Shown: positions 8,332 to 15,964 of the stretch, in pieces
Numbering within the stretch: the first letter of the stretch is position 1
Layout: each line of letters opens with the position of its first letter
Source of the DNA: Actinobacteria bacterium OK074
GTDB lineage: Bacteria > Actinomycetota > Actinomycetes > Streptomycetales > Streptomycetaceae
Direction: 5' to 3'
NCBI GenBank assembly: GCA_001298575.1
Contig: LJCV01000011.1
Span: forward strand, 1-64,000
DNA: 64,000 nt
Program-made: the position numbers and the translations under genes
Notes under the pieces: generated by a model
What the model was told of the DNA's origin: nothing
The model's input: only the letters and a program-made list of their open reading frames with translations
Database searches by the model: none

Positions 8332-8973
8332 TCACGGCCCCAGCAACCGCGGCGACAACGCCCCGCAAGGCAGCAGATCGACCTCCGCGCCCGCGTCCCG
8401 CAGATCCGTCAGCACCAGTTCGTCGTACATCAGCAGCCCCGACTGCTCGGGCCACACGACCGCCCACACCCACAGCCCCAGCGCCTCACCGGCGAAGACC
8501 GCGCGGTCGTCGGGGGTCGCCGACACGTGCCACAGCGGCGTCGGGCGGCCCGCGGCCAGCACCTTGGCCTGGGGCGGTTTGCCGACGTCGATGTACGAGC
8601 CGGGGTCGAGGCCGTCCACGCCCGCGTAGCGCGCGCCGAGGCCGACACCGAGTTCCTCGGCGACCAGGATCAGCTCGCCCATGCCGCCGAGCGGTCCGGG
8701 CCCGGTGCAGGCCACGGCGGTCGCACGGCCGCCGCTGCGGTCGTCACCGGCGTAGGCCACGCCCGTGAACAGCCAGCCGACCGGCAGCGGCCAGGGCATC
8801 CACACGGGGACCTGGGTGCGGTGCACCACGACGTTGAGGGCCTCGACGCTGGGCGGGATCACGGGCTGCAGCGGATGCACCGTCCCGTGGACATCGCACT
8901 GCCAGGAGTCGGAGAAGAGTCCGGGAGCCCTGACCCGGCCACCACACTTCGGGCAACTGGGTTCGCCCCTCAT
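8332..8973 (-). CDS. Zinc-ribbon protein (DUF6758-like)
   Basis: A 213-residue protein, start taken at ATG 8973 (MRGEPSCPKCGG); the frame extends twelve codons further to 9009 without a better ribosome site. An N-terminal CxxC...CxxH ribbon (C7, C10, C26, H29) is followed by a mixed alpha/beta body with GVAYAGDDRSGGRATAVACTGPGPLGGMGE. It resembles a Streptomyces family annotated DUF6758, with phosphotransacetylase-like wording in some records. Function unknown. It is oriented with the PHP gene and may be cotranscribed. Confidence 0.75.
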   Translation of the reverse strand: MRGEPSCPKCGGRVRAPGLFSDSWQCDVHGTVHPLQPVIPPSVEALNVVVHRTQVPVWMPWPLPVGWLFTGVAYAGDDRSGGRATAVACTGPGPLGGMGELILVAEELGVGLGARYAGVDGLDPGSYIDVGKPPQAKVLAAGRPTPLWHVSATPDDRAVFAGEALGLWVWAVVWPEQSGLLMYDELVLTDLRDAGAEVDLLPCGALSPRLLGP

Positions 8974-9090
8974 GGGGCCCACGGTCCTCCCCGTGCCGCA
9001 CGGCGTCAAGGACGATCACCCGTCCGGCCGCCGAGGTTCACACCGGCGGGGAAGGCGGTAGCCCCAGGAAACTAGATGGTGCTTGCATTA

Positions 9091-9109
9091 ATTAGCTACC
9101 CTAACTTAT
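9091..9109. promoter_or_regulatory. Iron-box-like site before the MFS gene
   Basis: The 19 bases 9091-9109 (ATTAGCTACCCTAACTTAT) match about 10 of 16 fixed positions of the DtxR/IdeR/DmdR consensus TTAGGnTAGnCTnACCTAA; the right half is the better one. It sits in the only AT-rich stretch between two divergent genes, 69 bp before the MFS start. Suggestive only. Confidence 0.35.
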
Positions 9110-9177
9110 TATGTGCATGCAGCACCCATCCGGGCGAAGGCAAAGACGAAGATGAACACGAAGGTGAGGACCCACTC

Positions 9178-10473
9178 ATGAGTACCGGCACGGGAGAACC
9201 AGGAGCGACAGCCCCGGCGACCACGGCGCCCCACGCCGCAGACCCCTTCGACGCGGGCGCGGACGCGGGCCCCGGCAGCCTCCTGCGCCAGCCCAAGGCG
9301 GTCTGGGCCACGGCGGGCGCGTCCGTCGTCGCCTTCATGGGCATCGGCCTGGTCGACCCGATCCTGCCGTCCATCGCCACCGGCCTGAACGCCACCGCCG
9401 GCCAGGTCTCCCTGCTCTTCACCTCGTACTTCCTGATCACCGCGGTCGCGATGCTGATCACCGGCTTCGTCTCCAGCCGGATCGGCGGCCGCAAGACCCT
9501 GCTGGCCGGTCTCGCGCTGGTCGTGGTCTTCGCGGCCCTGTCCGGCACCTCGAACTCGGTCGCCGAACTCGTCGGCTTCCGCGCGGGCTGGGGCCTGGGC
9601 AACGCGCTGTTCGTCTCCACCGCCCTCGCCGTCATCGTCGGCGCCGCGGCCGGGGGCAGCGCCACGGCGATCCTGCTCTACGAGTCCGCCCTCGGCCTCG
9701 GCATGGCCTGCGGCCCGCTGGTCGGCGCGGTACTCGGCAACATGAGCTGGCGGTATCCGTTCTTCGGTACGGCCACGCTGATGGCGGTCGGGTTCGTGTG
9801 CATCGCCGCGCTGCTGAAGGAGCAGCCGCGGCCCGCCCGCAAGACCTCGCTGCTCGACCCGATCCGCGCCCTCGGGCACGGCGGACTGGCCTCCGCCGCG
9901 GCCTCCGCGTTCTTCTACAACTACACGTTCTTCACCGTGCTGGCCTTCACCCCGTTCGTGCTGGACATGACGCCGTACCGGTCGGGCGCGGTCTTCTTCT
10001 GCTGGGGCGTGCTGCTGGCCGTCTTCTCGGTGCTCGTCGCGCCGCGCCTCCAGGCACGGTTCGGCTCCCTGAAGGTGCTCGGCGGTTCCCTGGCCCTGCT
10101 CGCGGCGGACGTCCTCGTCCTCGGCTACGGCGACCACACCGCGGCCGTGGTGTGCACGGTCCTGTCGGGCGCGTTCATCGGCGTCAACAACACCGTGTAC
10201 ACGGAGCTGGCGCTGGGCGTCTCGGACGCGCCGCGCCCGGTGGCGAGCGCGGGCTACAACTTCGTCCGCTGGTTCGCCGCGGCCGCCGCGCCCTTCCTCG
10301 CGCCGAAGATCGAGGGGTGGAGCGACATCCGCGTCCCGTTCGCGGTCGCCGCGGTCACCGCGCTCGTGGGCGCCGGCATCGTCGTCGTACGCCGAGAAGC
10401 CCTCACGCACGACGCGGAGGAGCTGGAGACGAGGCACTCGGCCGAGGACAGTGTCACCGTGTTCGCCAACTGA
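9178..10473 (+). CDS. MFS family efflux transporter
   Basis: A 431-residue major facilitator starting at ATG 9178 (MSTGTGEPGA). After a polar N-terminus of about 45 residues, twelve hydrophobic segments follow. The signature ITGFVSSRIGGRKTLLAGLAL (about 100-120) is the loop 2-3 motif A (D/S-R-x-G-R-K). Motif C-like GWGLGNALFVSTALA and YESALGLGMACGPLVGAVLG in helices 4-5 mark the drug/proton antiporter group (YceL/ArsJ-like or Bcr-like). It is probably an exporter of a small molecule. If the upstream iron-box-like element is real, a siderophore or metal-complex exporter would fit, but that is inference. It is monocistronic and ends in a shared terminator with the convergent SUFU gene. Confidence 0.88.
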   Translation: MSTGTGEPGATAPATTAPHAADPFDAGADAGPGSLLRQPKAVWATAGASVVAFMGIGLVDPILPSIATGLNATAGQVSLLFTSYFLITAVAMLITGFVSSRIGGRKTLLAGLALVVVFAALSGTSNSVAELVGFRAGWGLGNALFVSTALAVIVGAAAGGSATAILLYESALGLGMACGPLVGAVLGNMSWRYPFFGTATLMAVGFVCIAALLKEQPRPARKTSLLDPIRALGHGGLASAAASAFFYNYTFFTVLAFTPFVLDMTPYRSGAVFFCWGVLLAVFSVLVAPRLQARFGSLKVLGGSLALLAADVLVLGYGDHTAAVVCTVLSGAFIGVNNTVYTELALGVSDAPRPVASAGYNFVRWFAAAAAPFLAPKIEGWSDIRVPFAVAAVTALVGAGIVVVRREALTHDAEELETRHSAEDSVTVFAN

Positions 10474-10526
10474 CGTGTTCCGGCCAGGGGTTGGTGAGCT
10501 TGCTCACGCCGGGCGGCCGGCCGGTG

Positions 10527-11123
10527 TCAGTCCAGGGGGACGGACCTGCGGGAAGGATCCCGCAGGTCCGTCCCGTGTGTCAGCCAGCGTTCCTGGAGGG
10601 CCTGGGCGCCGTACACGCGTTTGAACGCGGCCTCGTTCGGTGTCATGGGCAGGAGCGGCAGGAACCGTACGGGGTCGAGGGGCTCGTCGAGGTCCAGATC
10701 TTCGACCAGGCCGCCCGGCTCGGCGGCCAGCACCGAGGTGAACGGGGCGCCGGGCCACAGCGGTCCGCCGGTGTCGAGGGAGCCGCCGGGGACCACGATC
10801 ACGCCTTCGACCTGCGGCGACGCGGCGAGTACGGCGAGCGGGCGGAGCACCTTGTCGGTGTCGGCGAGCCCGGCGCGCACGGTCAGGACCAGCTCGGCGC
10901 GGGGGCCCTTGAGCGGGTCGGCGAAGACCTCGGCGGGGTCGGCCATGGGGTGCGCGGACATGCCGAGGGTGGCGTAGCGGACGAGTCCGCCGTCCTGACC
11001 GGCGTCCCTGAAGCGCAGTACCTCGATGCGGTCCGTGCCGAGAAAAGTGATCGCGGCGCGGGCGTCGGGTTCGCCCAGCGCGGCGCGCAAACGGGCCTCG
11101 ACGAGGGCAAGAACATCAGCCAT
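10527..11123 (-). CDS. SUFU (suppressor of fused) domain protein
   Basis: A 198-residue protein, start chosen at ATG 11123 (MADVLALVEARLRAALGEP); the frame is open to 11267, but that part overlaps the next promoter region. It has the bacterial SUFU-domain pattern: TRIEVLRF-like strand, RYATLGMSAHPM, ELVLTVRAG, VIVVPGG, and the C-terminal signature LPMTPNEAAFKRVYGAQALQ. Such proteins in bacteria are often immunity-like or of unknown role. The last 16 codons overlap the 17-bp terminator stem. Confidence 0.78.
   Translation of the reverse strand: MADVLALVEARLRAALGEPDARAAITFLGTDRIEVLRFRDAGQDGGLVRYATLGMSAHPMADPAEVFADPLKGPRAELVLTVRAGLADTDKVLRPLAVLAASPQVEGVIVVPGGSLDTGGPLWPGAPFTSVLAAEPGGLVEDLDLDEPLDPVRFLPLLPMTPNEAAFKRVYGAQALQERWLTHGTDLRDPSRRSVPLD
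10537..10574. terminator. 17-bp terminator hairpin inside the SUFU gene end
   Basis: A perfect 17-bp stem, 10537-10553 with 10558-10574, has loop AGGA. It lies 64 bases after the MFS stop and is entirely within the last codons of the leftward SUFU gene (stop at 10527). Confidence 0.85.
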
Positions 11124-11269
11124 GCGGCGAGCATAGAACTCGTCAGTGCGGGGCAAAGCAGCACCTTGACACTTCGGGCGGCTGCTAGTCTGACCCGGTC
11201 CGGTGGTCGGGATCGCACTGACGACAGCACGCAGAAGCGTAGCGGTCGAGTCCCGTACGCCGCGCAAAC

Positions 11270-11321
11270 CCCCTTACGGGGACTCCCCTTGAAGGGGAAT
11301 GGATCGTCCCTTACGGGGGAC
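11270..11321 (+). promoter_or_regulatory. Three consecutive hairpins in the corA leader
   Basis: CCCC-TTAC-GGGG (11270-11281), TCCCC-TTGAA-GGGGA (11284-11298) and GTCCC-TTACGG-GGGAC (11306-11321) follow one another. They end ten bases before a strong GGAGGAGG ribosome site. A possible promoter (TTGACA 11166-11171, TAGTCT 11186-11191, with a short 14-bp spacer) lies upstream. This does not match the M-box or ydaO riboswitch patterns I know. Confidence 0.5.
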
Positions 11322-11344
11322 CGGCCGGAGGAGGTGGGGTCGTC

Positions 11345-11392
11345 ATGGATCGAAGTCGACCGTGCAGTACCACCCGCTCTTCCCGCCGTTGA
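11345..11392 (+). CDS. Possible leader peptide upstream of corA
   Basis: ATG 11345 follows GGAGGAGG (11327-11334) by about ten bases and encodes 15 residues, MDRSRPCSTTRSSRR, ending at TGA. An overlapping alternative frame starts at GTG 11334 and encodes 51 residues (VGSSWIEVDRAVPPALPAVD, ending HFVSFV) to 11489. Only one, or neither, is likely used. The context (hairpins before it, a 300-base gap, then corA) is that of a translated leader such as corL in Salmonella; the similarity is in arrangement, not sequence. Confidence 0.3.
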   Translation: MDRSRPCSTTRSSRR

Positions 11393-11604
11393 TGTAGCTG
11401 CTCTGGCTGCCTACCTCTCACGCTCGCGTCGTTCCGCTCCGCGTCGTCCTACGCGCCATCCGGAAGAGCACTTCGTTTCGTTTGTCTGAACCGACCCGCC
11501 AAGTCCGGTTCTGTCTGATCTGAGTCAGCAGCGAAGTTCACCACCGCGACGGTGCGGTGCTCCCCGCTTTGTGGACGTGCCAAACATCCTTCTCCGTAAT
11601 TAAG

Positions 11605-11630
11605 GGAAGGCGCCTTCCGAGGACGTCCTC
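11605..11630. promoter_or_regulatory. Two abutting perfect palindromes before corA
   Basis: GGAAGGCGCCTTCC (11605-11618) is immediately followed by GAGGACGTCCTC (11619-11630). Both are perfect and loopless. They lie 64-89 bases before the corA start, next to the AT-rich GTAATTAA (11596-11603). They could be protein-binding sites or, in RNA, alternative pairings. Confidence 0.45.
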
Positions 11631-11693
11631 ATTCCGGGTAGTTCCACCCGTCGCCCGCGGTCTTTTCGCTGCTCGTTGCGAAGGAGCCTGCCC

Positions 11694-12812
11694 ATGTCGA
11701 TGATCCGCGACCTGCGTGCCGCCGTGCGCCCGTCCCGCCCCGCCGCCCTGCGCAAGGACACCGGCGCCTACGACACCACCCGCGACCCGATGACGCTCTC
11801 GGCCGTGATCGACTGCGCCATCTACCGCGACGGCGCCCGTATCAAGACGCCCAAGCCGCTCACCCCGCACGAGGCGATGCGCCAGGTGCGCCGCGACGGC
11901 GGCTTCGTGTGGATCGGCCTGCACGAGCCGACCGAGGCCGAATTCGCCGGTATCGCCCGGGAGTTCGGGCTGCACCCGCTGGCCGTCGAGGACGCCGTCC
12001 AGGCCCACCAGCGGCCCAAGCTGGAGCGCTACGACGACTCCCTGTTCACCGTCTTCAAGACCATCCACTACGTCGAGCACGACCGGCTGACCGCGAACAG
12101 CGAGGTCGTCGAGACCGGCGAGGTGATGTGCTTCACCGGGCGGGACTTCTTCATCACCGTCCGGCACGGCGGCCAGGGCTCCCTGCGGGCGCTGCGCCAC
12201 CGCCTCCAGGACGACCCCGAGCTGCTCGCCAAGGGCCCCTCGGCGGTGCTGCACGCGATCGCCGACCATGTCGTCGACGGCTATGTCGCGGTCGCCGACG
12301 CCATGCAGGACGACATCGACGAGGTCGAGACCGACGTCTTCTCGCCGGGCCGCAACGGCACCCCGCGCGGCACCGACGCCGGCCGCATCTACCAGCTCAA
12401 GCGCGAGGTCCTGGAGTTCAAGCGCGCGGTCTCGCCCCTGCTGCGGCCGATGGAACTGCTGAGCGAGCGGCCGATGCGGCTGGTCGACCCGGACATCCAG
12501 AAGTACTTCCGCGACGTGGCCGACCACCTCGCGCGCGTGCAGGAACAGGTCGTCGGCTTCGACGAGTTGCTCAACTCGATCCTCCAGGCCAACCTCGCGC
12601 AGGCGTCCGTCGCGCAGAACGAGGACATGCGCAAGATCACCTCCTGGGCCGCGATCATCGCCGTACCGACGATGGTGTGCGGGGTGTACGGCATGAACTT
12701 CAAGTACATGCCGGAGACGCACTGGAAGTACGGCTACCCGGTGATCATGTCGCTCACGGTGGTGCTGTGTCTGGGCATCCACCGCACGCTGAAGCGCAAC
12801 GGCTGGCTCTAG
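11694..12812 (+). CDS. corA: CorA-family magnesium/cobalt channel
   Basis: A 372-residue CorA starting at ATG 11694, ten bases after AAGGAG. The N-terminal cytoplasmic alpha/beta domain has the family features FVWIGLHEPTEAEF (about 70-83), HPLAVEDAVQAHQRPKLERY (about 95-114) and long helices from about 180. TM1 carries the selectivity motif GMN (VCGVYGMNFKYMPE, about 325-338). TM2 is VIMSLTVVLCLGIHRTL, ending with a basic KRNGW tail. It forms a homopentameric Mg2+ channel in the plasma membrane. A long leader (11198-11693) with hairpins and palindromes precedes it, suggesting post-transcriptional control. Two further genes with Mg-related domains follow 2-4 kb downstream. Confidence 0.93.
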   Translation: MSMIRDLRAAVRPSRPAALRKDTGAYDTTRDPMTLSAVIDCAIYRDGARIKTPKPLTPHEAMRQVRRDGGFVWIGLHEPTEAEFAGIAREFGLHPLAVEDAVQAHQRPKLERYDDSLFTVFKTIHYVEHDRLTANSEVVETGEVMCFTGRDFFITVRHGGQGSLRALRHRLQDDPELLAKGPSAVLHAIADHVVDGYVAVADAMQDDIDEVETDVFSPGRNGTPRGTDAGRIYQLKREVLEFKRAVSPLLRPMELLSERPMRLVDPDIQKYFRDVADHLARVQEQVVGFDELLNSILQANLAQASVAQNEDMRKITSWAAIIAVPTMVCGVYGMNFKYMPETHWKYGYPVIMSLTVVLCLGIHRTLKRNGWL

Positions 12813-12848
12813 GGAACCCCTGTGCGGCAAGGCGGTTAGGGTGACCGC

Positions 12849-13412
12849 ATGGTGACGACCGACCTTTTCGACCGCGCCCTCGTCGAGGAGGCCACGAAGA
12901 AGTCCGGCCTGATCTGGGTGCGGGGCGGTGTCCCCACCCTGGACGGCCCGGACGGCGGCGCCGGATCCGCGCCGTCCGCGCCCACGCGCGCGTTGTGGCA
13001 CGCGTGGATCGAGGGCGCCGCCTACGTCGTCGGCGACGGGCCCGGGGAACAGCCGCTGCCGGGGCTGCTGGACGGCGGGGACGCGCTCGTGACCGTCCGC
13101 AGCAAGGACAAGGGCGGCCGGCTCGTGGCCTGGCCGGCCAAGGTGGCGGAACTGACCCCGGGCTCCCCCGAGTGGCAGACCGCGGTGACCGAGCTGAAGG
13201 GCAAGCGCCTCAACGCCCCCGACGGCGAGGCCATGCCGGACCGCTGGGCGCGGGAGTGCCGGGTCCTGCGCCTGGAGCCGACAGGCGCCACGGAACCGCT
13301 GCCGGAGGGTTCCCTGGCGGCCCGCCCGCTGCCGACGCCCGCGACGACCCGCGAGCCGGTCCCCGCGGGGCTGCCGCGGCTGCTGTTCCGCCGCAGTAAG
13401 AAGCCGCAGTAA
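12849..13412 (+). CDS. Hypothetical protein, 187 residues
   Basis: It starts at ATG 12849, 36 bases after corA, with GGTTAGGGTGA upstream. The product begins MVTTDLFDRALVEEATKKSG and continues LIWVRGGVPTLDG, then ALWHAWIEGAAYVVGDGPGEQPL and VTVRSKDKGGRLVAWPAKV. It ends with a basic LPRLLFRRSKKPQ. The fold looks like a split-barrel (pyridoxamine-oxidase-like, FMN-binding) protein because of the TVRSKDKGGRLVAWPAKV strand pair, but I cannot establish this. It may be cotranscribed with corA. Confidence 0.7.
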   Translation: MVTTDLFDRALVEEATKKSGLIWVRGGVPTLDGPDGGAGSAPSAPTRALWHAWIEGAAYVVGDGPGEQPLPGLLDGGDALVTVRSKDKGGRLVAWPAKVAELTPGSPEWQTAVTELKGKRLNAPDGEAMPDRWARECRVLRLEPTGATEPLPEGSLAARPLPTPATTREPVPAGLPRLLFRRSKKPQ

Positions 13413-13449
13413 GTAATGGCGAAGCCTCAGTAAGAAGCCGCAGTAAGTA
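13394..13449 (+). repeat. 22-bp direct repeat across a stop codon
   Basis: 13394-13415 and 13428-13449 are identical over 22 bases, 34 bp apart. The first copy encodes the last residues (SKKPQ) and the stop TAA of the 187-residue protein. Confidence 0.75.
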
Positions 13450-13458
13450 CTAGCCGCG

Positions 13459-14220
13459 TTACGACGTCGGCAGCTGCTGCCCGTAGTCCACCGTCTCCCC
13501 CTTGTCCGGCTCCGCCAGGGCGAAGTCCTTGCCCCAGGCGGACAGGCTCAGGGTGCCCGCGTTGCCGGCGCGGACCAGGCGCAGGGGGTACGGGCTGCCC
13601 TCCAGGGAGACGTCCAGGGTGCCGCCGGAGCCCTTGTCGCCGGTGATGCGGATGGTGCGGGTGCCGTTGCGGTCGTGGTGGCCGTCCGTGGAGAGGGTGC
13701 CGTGCAGGGTGAGCAGGCCGTCGAGCAGGACGTCCTTGTCGGTGAAGCCGCTGAACCGCCGGTAGGTCGGGTCGCCGCTGGGCACCTTCACGTACTTGCC
13801 GTCCAGCTTGTGCGCGGCGTCCGTGTCGACCGAGCCGTCGTCGTCCGTCTCCTGGTGCCCCCAGAACTCCGCGTTCGCCTTGAGGTAGAGATGGTCGTCG
13901 ATCCGCAGCAGCCGGAAGGTCCCGCTCCTGGACGTGACCGAGCCGGTCCCGCCCTCGTCCTTGAGCCGCATGTCCAGCGTGTACGTCGTCCCGTTGCTGA
14001 CCACGGTCCCCGCCAGCCGCACCGCGGACGCCCCCTGCGCCGCCGTCCGCGTCCGGCTCTGGATCTTGTCGGGGGACAGCTTGCCCACGCCGTTCGTGCC
14101 CGCGTCCGGGTCGCCGGCGCACCCCGCGAGGACCCCGGTTCCCGTCACGACCAGCCCGGCGCACAGGGCGCCCGTCAGCAGACTTCTTCCGTTGCGGCGG
14201 CCCAGGGGAGTCGCGGTCAC
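13459..14220 (-). CDS. Secreted lipoprotein (LppX/LprG-like fold)
   Basis: A 253-residue lipoprotein. The signal peptide RRNGRSLLTGALCAGLVV ends in lipobox VLAGC, with Cys34 as the lipid anchor. The mature part (AGDPDAGTNGVGKL) has the layout of actinobacterial LppX_LprAFG proteins: RTRTAAQGASAVRLAGTVV, TYTLDMRLKDEGGTGSVTSRSGTFRLLRIDDHLYLKANAEFW, then DLDVSLEGSPYPLRL and LSAWGKDFALAEP. These are half-barrel proteins that bind lipids in mycobacteria; the ligand in Streptomyces is not known. It is anchored to the outer face of the membrane. It converges on the upstream gene and is monocistronic. Confidence 0.82.
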   Translation of the reverse strand: MTATPLGRRNGRSLLTGALCAGLVVTGTGVLAGCAGDPDAGTNGVGKLSPDKIQSRTRTAAQGASAVRLAGTVVSNGTTYTLDMRLKDEGGTGSVTSRSGTFRLLRIDDHLYLKANAEFWGHQETDDDGSVDTDAAHKLDGKYVKVPSGDPTYRRFSGFTDKDVLLDGLLTLHGTLSTDGHHDRNGTRTIRITGDKGSGGTLDVSLEGSPYPLRLVRAGNAGTLSLSAWGKDFALAEPDKGETVDYGQQLPTS

Positions 14221-14323
14221 AGGTGGGGGGCCTCTCGCTCGGGGTCTCGACGGCGTACGGCAGCGTACCGGTGGTGCGCGGGCGCACCGGAAGCGGTCCG
14301 TCCGGCCGCTGGACGCGGTGACC

Positions 14324-14387
14324 GGGGCAGCCCGTCCGCCCGGCAGGGGGCAGCCCGTCCGCCCATCCGGGGGCAGCCCGGCCGCCC
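14324..14387. repeat. Three GGCAGCCCG-CCGCCC units
   Basis: Three copies of GGGGGCAGCCCGtCCGCCC recur with a period of about 23 bp in the divergent intergenic region 14221-14623, which otherwise shows only a purine-rich ribosome site for the next gene. Confidence 0.6.
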
Positions 14388-14623
14388 TCTGGACGCCGCT
14401 CGCCCCCTCGCCCGGAAGCCGCCCGTCCGCTCCACCCGCCGAGACGGGCCCGACCGGGACGGGCTAGCCTGAAGCCCGCCCCGGAGGGCGATTCGGGCAT
14501 GTTTACACCCGCTGTTCGCGGTATATGGACGATCGCCGCGACCATCGGCCGAGAAACCACGACGAAAGACCGGCAGCCGCCGCGAGAGCGGCGCCGGTTC
14601 AGGCGCAAAGGGAGGGCTCGCGC

Positions 14624-15964
14624 ATGGCCGCCGGTACCCCCCGGATCTTCCTGTCCCACCTCTCCGGCATCGCCGTCTTCGACCCGAACGGCGACCAGGT
14701 CGGCCGGGTCCGCGACCTCGTCGTCATGCTGCGCGTCGGCAAGCGGCCGCCCCGGCTGCTCGGGCTGGTCGTCGAACTGTCCACGCGGCGCCGTATCTTC
14801 CTGCCCATGACCCGGGTGACCAGCGTCGAGTCCGGCCAGGTCATCACCACCGGCGTGCTCAACGTGCGCCGTTTCGAGCAGCGGCCCACCGAGCGGCTCG
14901 TGCTCGGCGAGCTGCTCGACCGGCGGGTCACGCTCGTCGACGGCGGCGAGGAGGTCACCGTCCTCGACGTGTCCGTGCAGCAGTTGCCGGCACGCCGGGA
15001 GTGGGAGGTCGACCGGGTTTTCGTCCGGAGGGGAAAGAAGGCGGGCGCCTTCAGGCGCGGCAAGGGCGAGACACTGACCGTCGAGTGGTCGGCGGTCACC
15101 GGGTTCTCCCTGGAGGAGCACGGCCAGGGCGCCGAGAGCCTGCTCGCCACCTTCGAGCAGCTGCGGGCCGCCGACCTCGCCAACGTCCTGCACCACCTGC
15201 CCGCCAAGCGCCGCGCGGAGGAGGCCGCCGCCCTCGACGACGACCGCCTCGCCGACGTCCTCGAAGAGCTGCCCGAGGACGACCAGATCGAGATCCTCGG
15301 CAAGCTGAAGGAGGAGCGCGCCGCGGACGTCCTGGAGGCCATGGACCCGGACGACGCCGCCGACCTCCTCTCCGACCTCCCGGAGGCGGACAAGGAGCGG
15401 CTGCTGAGCCTCATGGAGCCCGCCGACGCCGCCGACATGCGGCGCCTGATGGCCTACGAGGAGCGCACCGCGGGCGGTCTGATGACCACCGAGCCGATCG
15501 TGCTGCGGCCCGACGCGACCGTCGCCGACGCCCTCGCGCGCGTGCGCAACGCCGACCTCTCCCCCGCGCTCGCCGCCCAGGTGTACGTGTGCCGCCCGCC
15601 GGACGACACCCCGACCGGCAAGTACCTCGGCACGGTCCACTTCCAGCGGCTGCTGCGCGACCCGCCGTACACGCTCGTCGGCTCGATCCTCGACGACGAC
15701 CTGCGCCCCCTGGACCCGGACGCGGCCCTGCCGCTGGTCGCCGGGTTCTTCGCCACGTACGACATGGTCGCCGCGCCCGTGGTCGACGAGAGCGGCTCAC
15801 TGCTCGGCGCGGTGACCGTGGACGACGTGCTGGACCACATGCTGCCGGAGGACTGGCGGGAGACGGAGTTCCACCTGGAGGAGGAGCCGGCGGCCGACGG
15901 TGGCGTTTCCGACGTTCCCGACGTTCCCGGCGTTTCCGAAGGGACGGCCAGCCATGGCTCCTGA
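14624..15964 (+). CDS. MgtE N-domain/CBS protein without a channel
   Basis: A 446-residue cytoplasmic protein starting at ATG 14624 behind AAAGGGAGGG. Residues 1-80 (IFLSHLSGIAVFDPNGDQVG) resemble a PRC barrel, with a second barrel-like segment around LVLGELLDRRVTLVDGGEEV. Residues about 180-280 are the MgtE intracellular N domain, a stack of short acidic helices (LHHLPAKRRAEEAAALDDDR and DVLEELPEDDQIEILGKLKE). Two CBS motifs follow (MTTEPIVLRPDATVADALAR and YDMVAAPVVDESGSLLGAVT). The five-helix Mg2+ channel of MgtE is absent: the protein ends with HLEEEPAADGG after the CBS pair. It probably acts as an Mg2+/nucleotide-sensing adaptor. The stop overlaps the DUF1003 start by 11 bp. Confidence 0.88.
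   Translation: MAAGTPRIFLSHLSGIAVFDPNGDQVGRVRDLVVMLRVGKRPPRLLGLVVELSTRRRIFLPMTRVTSVESGQVITTGVLNVRRFEQRPTERLVLGELLDRRVTLVDGGEEVTVLDVSVQQLPARREWEVDRVFVRRGKKAGAFRRGKGETLTVEWSAVTGFSLEEHGQGAESLLATFEQLRAADLANVLHHLPAKRRAEEAAALDDDRLADVLEELPEDDQIEILGKLKEERAADVLEAMDPDDAADLLSDLPEADKERLLSLMEPADAADMRRLMAYEERTAGGLMTTEPIVLRPDATVADALARVRNADLSPALAAQVYVCRPPDDTPTGKYLGTVHFQRLLRDPPYTLVGSILDDDLRPLDPDAALPLVAGFFATYDMVAAPVVDESGSLLGAVTVDDVLDHMLPEDWRETEFHLEEEPAADGGVSDVPDVPGVSEGTASHGS

Noticed and set aside
11236..11262. tRNA-like T-arm (GGTCGAGTCCCGT)
   Set aside because: One base short of a T-loop, with no matching acceptor, D or anticodon arms nearby.
11200..11345. M-box or ydaO-type riboswitch upstream of corA
   Set aside because: I looked for the conserved core sequences of both and found neither; only simple hairpins are visible, so no known riboswitch is claimed.
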